DNA from: a bacterium
GTDB taxonomy: Bacteria; Cyanobacteriota; Vampirovibrionia; Obscuribacterales; Obscuribacteraceae
Length of the DNA: 13,567 bases
Assembly (NCBI GenBank): GCA_030431355.1
Contig: JAUIJG010000106.1
Coordinates: 1 to 13,567, forward strand
Direction: 5' to 3'
Position numbers and translations under genes: made by a program. The notes under the pieces are model-generated. The model saw nothing but the letters and a program-made list of their open reading frames with translations. It did not search any database and was not told the DNA's origin. The first letter of the stretch is position 1, and each line of letters starts with the position of its first letter. Below, piece by piece: positions 6,276 through 12,196 of the stretch.

Positions 6276-7391
6276 CTAAATACCCATAGCCTTTCTCACG
6301 CTTTTTAAATCCGCTTCGACGGGGTCTATGTCGCAAGCGCTTGCCTCTAGGGCGGCTTTGGGATCCTTGAGTCCGTTTCCGGTGAGAACGCAGACGACGG
6401 TGATGGGTTGTTCTCCTCCATTTTCCAGTCTGCCGGATTGCACCAGTTTTTTTAGACCCGCTATGGAGGCGGCGCTTGCTGGTTCGCAGAAGACGCCTTC
6501 GGTCTCTGCCACCATCTTATATGCTTCTATAATTTCTTCATCGGTGACAGCGTCAATAAGACCGCCCGATTCGTCGATGGCCTGGTTGGCAAATTCCCAG
6601 CTGGCCGGATTGCCGATTCTTATGGCCGTTGCCAGGGTCTCCGGATTCGGTACCGGACGTCCATGCACCATGGGGGCCGCACCGGCGGCTTGAAACCCGC
6701 ACATTTTTGGAATGGAAGAACTTTTTCCGTCTTCTTTCCATAATTTGAATCCCCGGTAATAAGCGGTTATGTTGCCGGCGTTGCCCACGGGAATACAGAG
6801 ATAATCAGGAGCCTGGTTGAGGCTTTCGATTACTTCGAAGGCGCCTGTTTTCTGTCCTTCCAGGCGATAGGGATTTATTGAATTGACTATGGTTACAGGG
6901 TAATTCTCTCCTACCTCTTTGACCAGGTCCAGGGCCTGGTCGAAATTGCCTTTTATCTGAATTACCCTGGAACCATAAAGAATAGCCTGGGCCAGTTTGC
7001 CCATGGCCACGTTCCCTGCCGGTAGGAGCACGAAACACTTCAATCCGGCTTTGGCGGAGAAAGCGGCAGCTGAAGCGCTGGTATTACCGGTAGAGGCACA
7101 GATTACTGCCCTGGAGCCTTCTTCCACGGCTTTTGTGATCGCCATGCACATACCACGATCCTTAAAGCTGCCTGTGGGATTTAACCCTTCCAGTTTTAAA
7201 TGAATTTGCAGATCCTCTCTGCCAATTGCTCTGGCCAGATTTTTTGCCTTGACTAGAGGTGTGAATCCCTCACCTAGAGTGATGATAGGACAGTCTTCTT
7301 TTAGAGGAAGGAACTTCCTGTAGCGCTCTAGTATGCTCTGGCTTTTACTTTCTCTCATCTCGTTCTTCTTGGCTTTGTCATCTGTCTTCAC
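6276..7391 (-). CDS. thrC: Threonine synthase (PLP-dependent)
   Basis: It converts O-phosphohomoserine to threonine and phosphate. The GTG start at 7389-7391 has AGGTGG (7404-7409) 12 nt away. An ATG at 7356-7358 (residue 12) is an alternative with only a purine-rich upstream stretch, and would start close to the usual family N-terminus. Visible motifs: LGEGFTPL (39-46), the PLP-lysine segment NPTGSFKDRG with Lys77, STGNTSASAAA (100-110), the PLP-phosphate loop PVGNAGN (201-207), CEPASAAS (302-309) and VCVLTGNGLKDP (333-344). The 371-aa length suits the short bacterial class, which lacks the long N-terminal extension of the E. coli/yeast type. It lies 16 nt after hom and 3 nt before thrB, so it is part of one transcript. 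Nothing in it looks damaged, which makes the broken thrB next door more surprising. Confidence 0.95.
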   Translation of the reverse strand: MKTDDKAKKNEMRESKSQSILERYRKFLPLKEDCPIITLGEGFTPLVKAKNLARAIGREDLQIHLKLEGLNPTGSFKDRGMCMAITKAVEEGSRAVICASTGNTSASAAAFSAKAGLKCFVLLPAGNVAMGKLAQAILYGSRVIQIKGNFDQALDLVKEVGENYPVTIVNSINPYRLEGQKTGAFEVIESLNQAPDYLCIPVGNAGNITAYYRGFKLWKEDGKSSSIPKMCGFQAAGAAPMVHGRPVPNPETLATAIRIGNPASWEFANQAIDESGGLIDAVTDEEIIEAYKMVAETEGVFCEPASAASIAGLKKLVQSGRLENGGEQPITVVCVLTGNGLKDPKAALEASACDIDPVEADLKSVRKAMGI

Positions 7392-7407
7392 TGGAGAAAC
7401 GGACCAC

Positions 7408-8694
7408 CTAACTATCTTCTTCAGGGCCCGGACTGTCCTCGAAAATGGCCAGGCGGGAAGCTGTTTTTTTGAGGAAGGGCTCTTTCTCCAGCTCTTTTAT
7501 GGCGCTATTCAAGCGGTCCGTTCTTACCGGCTGGGTGACTATGATCACACTGGCTACTTTTTCGGCGACGCCCCTCTGGAGGATGCTGCTGATACTGACT
7601 TTGTTGTCACCAAAGACGGTGCCGATTCTGCCGATTACGCCGGGATGGTCGTCTACTTCCAGTCTCAAATAGTAGGGGCTGACCCAGGTTGCAGGGTCCT
7701 CCACCTTTTGCCATTCGCTGCCGACATTGGTATGGAAGTAAGAGGCAAAGTCTTGGAGTCGCAGGGCAGTGGCCAGGTTGACCACGTCACCGACCACGGC
7801 TGATGCCGTGGGAAGCTGACCTGCTCCCGGTCCTATCATCATCAATTCGCCGACGGCGTCGCCTCGCACGACGATGCCGTTGCTTGCTCCCGACAGGCTT
7901 GCTATGGAATGGCTCAGTGGTACCAAAACCGGTTGTACCCTTGCCGAGATTCCGCCCCCGACTCTATCGGCGATGCCGAGCAATTTTATGCGGTAGCCGA
8001 ATTCCGCCGCATGTTCAAGATCTTCCTCGCCTATTCCGGTAATTCCTTCTCTGTAAATATCATCCGGTCTGACGAACTTTCCGAACGCAAGAGCGGCCAG
8101 AATAGACAGCTTATACGCCACATCAAATCCTTCCACGTCGCTGGTCGGATCGGCTTCGGCAAAGCCAAGGTCCTGCGCTTTTTTTAGAACCGTATCAAAA
8201 CTCAGTCCGTCCTTTTCCATGGAGGAAAGTATATAGTTGGTGGTTCCGTTTAAAACTCCGAATACCGAAGCTATCTGGTTTGCTTCCAGTCCCTTTTGAA
8301 TGGTCGATATCAAAGGCACCCCGCCGGCCACCGAAGCTTCGAAGAAAATAGCAACTTCTTTTTCTCTTGCTATTTTAAATAGCTCCGGTCCGTTTTTAGC
8401 CAGGACCTCTTTGTTGGCTGTCACCACATGTTTTCCGGACTTGATTGCATCGGTGATTAACTTGAGAGCCGGTTGGTCTCCGCCCATCACTTCTATAAGG
8501 ACTTCAATTTCAGGATCGTTGACCACGGCCTGGGGATCGTCGGTTATTTCGCAGTCAGGCGAAATCTCCCTGGCTTTATTCTTATCCCGCACAGCTACTT
8601 TTTTAAGTTGGATAGTGCGGTGATTACTCAGCAGTTTGACCACACCGCTTCCTACGGTGCCAAGACCAAGCATTCCCACGACGACATTTGCCAT
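7408..8694 (-). CDS. hom: Homoserine dehydrogenase with C-terminal ACT domain
   Basis: It reduces aspartate-4-semialdehyde to homoserine with NAD(P)H, the first committed step after the lysine branch. The ATG at 8694 has AGGT (8700-8703) with a 5-nt gap. The 428-aa length is normal for the monofunctional enzyme. Visible motifs: nucleotide-binding GLGTVG (10-15), VTANKE (91-96), EASVAGGVP (119-127), GVLNGTTNYIL (146-156), ADPTSDVEGFDVAYK (181-195) with the catalytic-region acidic residues and Lys195, and an ACT domain from about 340 (YYLRLEVDDHPGVIGRIGTVF). The ACT domain suggests feedback inhibition by threonine. It is the first gene of hom-thrC-thrB-lysC. Its ribosome binding site and start codon lie in one arm of a 15-bp inverted repeat (8689-8734), so translational control is likely. 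Confidence 0.96.
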   Translation of the reverse strand: MANVVVGMLGLGTVGSGVVKLLSNHRTIQLKKVAVRDKNKAREISPDCEITDDPQAVVNDPEIEVLIEVMGGDQPALKLITDAIKSGKHVVTANKEVLAKNGPELFKIAREKEVAIFFEASVAGGVPLISTIQKGLEANQIASVFGVLNGTTNYILSSMEKDGLSFDTVLKKAQDLGFAEADPTSDVEGFDVAYKLSILAALAFGKFVRPDDIYREGITGIGEEDLEHAAEFGYRIKLLGIADRVGGGISARVQPVLVPLSHSIASLSGASNGIVVRGDAVGELMMIGPGAGQLPTASAVVGDVVNLATALRLQDFASYFHTNVGSEWQKVEDPATWVSPYYLRLEVDDHPGVIGRIGTVFGDNKVSISSILQRGVAEKVASVIIVTQPVRTDRLNSAIKELEKEPFLKKTASRLAIFEDSPGPEEDS

Positions 8695-8734
8695 AATCGA
8701 CCTATTTAGTAAGTTTTAGAGGTCAATTATGGCA
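8689..8734 (-). promoter_or_regulatory. Stem that would sequester the hom ribosome binding site and start codon
   Basis: On the minus strand, TGCCATAATTGACCT (8720-8734) is followed after 16 nt by AGGTCGATTATGGCA (8689-8703). All 15 positions pair in RNA, with one G-U pair and no bulge. The second arm contains both AGGT (the Shine-Dalgarno) and the ATG of hom. If transcription starts upstream of 8734, folding would block initiation unless a protein, ligand, small RNA or temperature opens it. At DNA level the arms are about three helical turns apart (31 bp), so they could also be a paired operator. No threonine-rich leader peptide was seen. Confidence 0.65.
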
Positions 8735-8851
8735 TGAATATAGTCGGGCCCGGACAGGGCAAGGAGGCAGGTTTTACATTAGTCCTTTAATGGCGCTTTT
8801 AATTCAAAATCTATTAAAATCAAGTTGGTTTACCATCTTGCCGATTTTTAA
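8695..8851. promoter_or_regulatory. Divergent intergenic region between hom and the Sel1-repeat gene
   Basis: This 157-nt gap must hold outward promoters for both genes. Toward hom, TATATT (8737-8742, minus strand) resembles a -10 box but lacks a -35 at proper spacing. Toward the Sel1 gene, TTTACA (8773-8778) with CTTTTA 17 bp on is a weak match. The perfect palindrome CGGGCCCG sits at 8745-8752. An unusually strong Shine-Dalgarno-like AAGGAGG lies at 8761-8767 on the plus strand without an ATG at working distance. Confidence 0.35.
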
Positions 8852-8855
8852 GTGA
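8790..8855 (+). CDS. Possible 21-aa leader peptide coupled to the Sel1-repeat gene
   Basis: ATG at 8790 opens a short frame reading MALLIQNLLKSSWFTILPIFK. Its TGA stop (8853-8855) overlaps the GTG start of the Sel1 gene as GTGA, the usual geometry for coupled translation. That would explain why the GTG lacks its own ribosome site. AAGGAGG at 8761-8767 is 22 nt from this ATG, too far for normal use. It would suit only a rare ATT start at 8778 in the same frame. Weak support; it may be chance. Confidence 0.2.
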   Translation: MALLIQNLLKSSWFTILPIFK

Positions 8856-10327
8856 AGAGCTTGTTGACAAGAGGGGTTCTGAGTTTTCTGTTTATTGCGT
8901 GGAGTAAAAAAAGAGTTTTGAGCACTGAGCCCATCGAATACGATAACCAGGAGATCGATTGGCTGCGCCAGGCGGCAGAAAATGGCATCGTGCAGGCACA
9001 ACTTGTGCTTGCCGAACATTATCTTAGCGGAGACGTGGTTGAGAAAGATGAGAGTATGGCTCTCAGGCTATTCACCCAGGCTTATGAAAACGGCTATATC
9101 GGCGCGATGGTGAAGATAGCCGAGTTGTATCTGGATGACGGCCCGGTTCCCATCGACTTTGAACAGGCCTTTCGTTGTTTTCGGCAAGCGGCCATCGATG
9201 GTGATCCCCTGGGTCATTACCGTGTGGGCTGTATGTATCTCGACGGGGTGGGTGTGCCGCAACAGTTCGATAGAGCCCACGAGCATTTTAATACTGCCCA
9301 GCTGCTGGGGGTGCCGGAGGCCAGTTGGAAGCTTGGCTTGATGAGCCGGGATGGTCTATTGGGCAAACCTGAGATTGAAAAGGCGGTTGAATACTTTGAG
9401 CGAGCCCATGATCAGGATATCTGGGAAGCCAGTGTTGCCCTGGGGGAACTCTATTTGGAAGGCAAAGGTGTCCCCAGGGATAGTCGTCGAGCCAGGGAGT
9501 ACTTTAAAAGTGCCGGCAGCAAAGGCAATGCCGACGCTCAGTATCTCCTTGGCCGCATGTATTGTCTTGGTCTTGAGCTTGGTAAGGACCTCAAAAGAGC
9601 CGCTCTGTGGCTGGAGATGGCGGTGGAAAATGAGCACCCTAAAGCCATGACACTGCTTGGCTCTATGCATCTTCTCGGGGTGGGGGTAGAAGTCTCTCCT
9701 GAAACAGCCGCCGGACTTTTTGAGCGGGCTTGCCGGTACGATGAGGGAGACGCTCTTGCTAAGCTCGCCTGGATGTATCATACAGGCAAAGGCGTGGAAG
9801 CCAGTGATGAGAAGGCCAGGGAGCTGGCTTTGAAGTCGGCGGAACTTGGTAGCGCCTATGGTGCATATCTGCTTGGCGATCTTTATTTCCACGGCTCTTT
9901 TGGAGAGGGCGCTGAGCAGTCCGCGCTCAAGAGTTATATCCTTTCGGCCGAGCGTGGTTATGTACCGGCCCTGATAAGAGTCGCTGAAATGTTTCGGGAT
10001 GGCGCAGGGGTTCCCAGAGACACGATTCAGGCTTTTAATCTCTATTTGAGAGCGGCGTTAAGCGGTAGTCGAAAAGGTCAATTAGAGGTGGCTCGACTCT
10101 ATGGAAAGTCCGGTGACGGAGAGATCAATCTGGCGAACTCAATTCCTGTAAAGGTTGAAAACCAGCTGGTCGAAGCCTACAAGTGGTATACCCTTGCTGC
10201 CACCGGTAGTGATGACATTTCTAAGGCAGCTAAGCAGGAGAGAGACGAATTGAATAAGAGAATGTCCGCATCCCAGGTGCTCGAGGCCCAGAAGTTGGCA
10301 AGTCAAATCTGGAATGTTTTTCAGTAG
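8852..10327 (+). CDS. Sel1-like repeat (TPR-like) protein, 491 aa
   Basis: About ten Sel1 repeats (roughly 36 residues each) fill residues 33-455. Each shows the signature of Ala, then LG.MY..G.GV, then .A..WF..AA..G, for example AQYLLGRMYCLGLELGKDLKRAAL (229-252), VALGELYLEGKGVPRD (195-210) and EAYKWYTLAA (441-450). Such solenoids act as scaffolds for protein complexes and signalling; no enzyme domain is present. The start is uncertain. GTG 8852 gives a short hydrophobic N-terminus (GVLSFLFIAW, 8-17) flanked by basic residues that is a poor signal peptide. The in-frame TTG at 8918 (residue 23) has GGAG 13 nt upstream and yields a cytosolic-looking MSTEPIEY start. Its end overlaps the convergent kinase gene by 7 nt, and a functional link with that kinase is possible but unproven. 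Confidence 0.9.
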   Translation: MKSLLTRGVLSFLFIAWSKKRVLSTEPIEYDNQEIDWLRQAAENGIVQAQLVLAEHYLSGDVVEKDESMALRLFTQAYENGYIGAMVKIAELYLDDGPVPIDFEQAFRCFRQAAIDGDPLGHYRVGCMYLDGVGVPQQFDRAHEHFNTAQLLGVPEASWKLGLMSRDGLLGKPEIEKAVEYFERAHDQDIWEASVALGELYLEGKGVPRDSRRAREYFKSAGSKGNADAQYLLGRMYCLGLELGKDLKRAALWLEMAVENEHPKAMTLLGSMHLLGVGVEVSPETAAGLFERACRYDEGDALAKLAWMYHTGKGVEASDEKARELALKSAELGSAYGAYLLGDLYFHGSFGEGAEQSALKSYILSAERGYVPALIRVAEMFRDGAGVPRDTIQAFNLYLRAALSGSRKGQLEVARLYGKSGDGEINLANSIPVKVENQLVEAYKWYTLAATGSDDISKAAKQERDELNKRMSASQVLEAQKLASQIWNVFQ

Positions 10328-11865
10328 TAGTGAAGCTGATTGTAGGGTGTGTTTCCATAGTGTTTGGGAATGTCTCTGGAGATGTTGCTATGATTCCGAA
10401 CTCCACGCATGCCGCGAACTGCATTGATGGCTTGCCTCTCTTTGAAGTAGCGCCTGTCAGGACGTACCCGAGCAGGTCGGGAGCGAGGCAATTTTTTATA
10501 GGTTCTAGTATCGGTTCTAAACTCTATTGAATTGGAAGGCGAGTTCTTCGCTTCTTCTTTTATTTCTTGTCTCAAACTTTGCTGGGGTTTACTCTCATTC
10601 AGTCGCAAGAGCAGCTCTTTTTCTATGGCTCTTTTCTCTTCCGGGGACATGATCGCCACCTTTTGCAGAGCAGAGTTGAATGGGTCTACTGAGCTAGAAT
10701 TAGAACTTTCTGTTTTGATAGGAAGCGAGGCTTGGTTTGCTTTCTCAGGCTCTAACTTTATCTCCTCCGTCCTGGCAATTTGAGACGAGGTCTCTTTTCC
10801 CAGGGCAACAATCGCCTTGTCGGAAGCTCCGTGGGCAGACCTGGTTTTTATCGTTGATAAGGCCAGGGTTAGAACAATGGCAGCCAGGCAGGTGATCATC
10901 ATATTGACCGCGCGGTCCTGGGAACGGGTGGTGTTGCTGCCTGGCAATACCAGGTTTTTCAAGCTGGATGATTGGCTGGTTGGCACGTTTATGTGATTGG
11001 CTTCCGCCATCGCTCCAAGGCTTTCTTTAATCCTGGCCATACTGTCCGGTCTCAACTCTTTTCTCAGCTCGAGCATGCTCATAATCAGGCTCTCCAGCTC
11101 CACAGAGATCTTTAGAGCCGGGGCTGTTTCGGCAAATGATCTGGCCCGGTTTCTGGTTTTTAGAAGCATGGTTGTTCTACCGTCGGTGCCGATCACAGGA
11201 AAGTTTCCAGTGAGGCAAAAGTACATGATCACGCCCAGGGTGTAGATGTCGCTTTTATGGTCTACCTCTTCGCCTTTGCATTGCTCCGGGCTCATATAAA
11301 CCGGACTGCCAAGAACTTCTCCGGGGCATGTAAGCATCTGGGAGTCGGCAGTCAGGCGAGCAATGCCGAAGTCGAAAATCTTGAGGAAGTCCTGCCATGG
11401 TTCCTGGGTTACCATTATGTTGGCCGGTTTCAAATCCCTGTGAACCACACCGTGTCGATGGGCATAGTCCATGGCGTCTGCTATCTGAATGAAGTAGTGC
11501 AGCGCTTTGCTTTCGTTCAGTTCAGATTCTTTTTTCAAGGCTTCTGAGAGCGGTTCACCTTCCACATATTCCATGACGATATAGGGCTGACCGAAGTCTG
11601 AGATTCCGAATTCATAGGTGCTGACCAGTCCAGGGTGCTTGAGCTTTCCCATGGCGAGAGCCTCCCGGGCAAGGCGCCTCTGGCTCAGTTCGCTGGACTT
11701 AAGGTCATAGGATAGAAATTTTATCGCCACATCTCGGTTCACCGATTCTTGATGGGCTCTGAAAACAAGACCCATGGCTCCTCCGCCAAGTAGCTCCACC
11801 ACTTTGTACTGACCTACCCTGGTGCCTATATATGGATGTTCTTTCTCTTTCAAAAGTTTAGTCAT
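10321..11865 (-). CDS. Membrane-anchored Ser/Thr protein kinase (Hanks type), 514 aa
   Basis: The ATG at 11865 has an AGG-containing purine-rich site (GGGGGCAGG) 4 nt upstream. The frame can be extended 7 codons to a GTG, which is less likely. The kinase domain spans about 17-285 and all key residues are present: glycine loop GGGAMG (27-32), Lys49 in AIK, Glu68, HRDLKPAN (142-149, catalytic Asp144), DFG (165-167) and SPEQ (192-195). A linker leads to one membrane helix (about 320-338). The remaining 175 residues should lie outside the cytoplasm. They are polar, partly coiled-coil-like (AIEKELLLRLNE, 413-424) and end in an Arg/Tyr-rich tail (455-514). There are no PASTA, LRR or TPR sensor repeats. 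Such kinases sense envelope or external cues; the ligand and substrates are unknown here. Confidence 0.93.
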   Translation of the reverse strand: MTKLLKEKEHPYIGTRVGQYKVVELLGGGAMGLVFRAHQESVNRDVAIKFLSYDLKSSELSQRRLAREALAMGKLKHPGLVSTYEFGISDFGQPYIVMEYVEGEPLSEALKKESELNESKALHYFIQIADAMDYAHRHGVVHRDLKPANIMVTQEPWQDFLKIFDFGIARLTADSQMLTCPGEVLGSPVYMSPEQCKGEEVDHKSDIYTLGVIMYFCLTGNFPVIGTDGRTTMLLKTRNRARSFAETAPALKISVELESLIMSMLELRKELRPDSMARIKESLGAMAEANHINVPTSQSSSLKNLVLPGSNTTRSQDRAVNMMITCLAAIVLTLALSTIKTRSAHGASDKAIVALGKETSSQIARTEEIKLEPEKANQASLPIKTESSNSSSVDPFNSALQKVAIMSPEEKRAIEKELLLRLNESKPQQSLRQEIKEEAKNSPSNSIEFRTDTRTYKKLPRSRPARVRPDRRYFKERQAINAVRGMRGVRNHSNISRDIPKHYGNTPYNQLHYY

Positions 11866-11991
11866 TGAACCTGCCCCCTTCCACACGGCAAGATCCAGTA
11901 TCCACTGACGAGCCGCTTCTCTTTACTACGAAATAGGAGGACAAAAAGTTCAGTCGATTTGATTAAATTCCAGGGAAAGGGAAAATATCCC

Positions 11992-12195
11992 TCAATCAGG
12001 GGACTGATTGACTAGCTCCATAACTGTTTCGTAGGGCTCTTGAACATAGAGTGTGTTTGCCGCTCCGGCAGTGGGAGGAAATTGGATCAGGGTGTTGGCG
12101 CTGGGCATGTCCGACCGGGTCACGGTCATCACATACTGTAGATTAACGGCAATCTTTTCATTGTTTATTTTGGTCACTTCAATCATATGTGCCAT
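11992..12195 (-). CDS. FlbD-like small protein (67 aa)
   Basis: The ATG at 12195 has AGGAG (12202-12206) at 6 nt, inside the last codons of folC. Its ATG lies 1 nt after the folC TGA, so translation is clearly coupled. The frame can be extended upstream, but only into folC. The sequence starts MAHMIEVTKINNEKIAVNLQYV and contains LIQFP and YVQEPYETVMELV. This follows the FlbD pattern (MI.VTR.NG....N...IE..E..PDT.I.L..G....V.E....V). FlbD was named from flagellar operons, but no flagellar gene is present here, and the conserved NG after the first strand reads NN. Role unknown; a small cytosolic beta-rich protein is likely. A short AT-looped stem (11978-11992) overlaps the stop, without a T tract. 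Confidence 0.75.
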   Translation of the reverse strand: MAHMIEVTKINNEKIAVNLQYVMTVTRSDMPSANTLIQFPPTAGAANTLYVQEPYETVMELVNQSPD

Positions 12196-12196
12196 A

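Noticed and set aside
7333..7803. 156-aa plus-strand frame across the hom/thrC junction
   Set aside because: Antisense to two well-recognised enzymes, with no ribosome site or recognisable domain.
8695..8851. Classical threonine-operon attenuator with a leader peptide
   Set aside because: No short minus-strand frame rich in Thr or Ile codons and no terminator with a T tract precedes hom. The pairing seen covers the start codon instead.
9356..9892. 178-aa minus-strand frame inside the Sel1-repeat gene
   Set aside because: Antisense shadow of a repetitive coding region. It has no family features, and the Sel1 frame is unambiguous.
11866..11886. GTG start 7 codons upstream for the Ser/Thr kinase
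   Set aside because: The sequence between is itself the purine-rich ribosome site for the ATG at 11865.
11978..11992. Terminator after the FlbD-like gene (AGGGA/TCCCT stem)
   Set aside because: Only five base pairs, AT-rich loop, overlaps the stop codon and is not followed by a T run.
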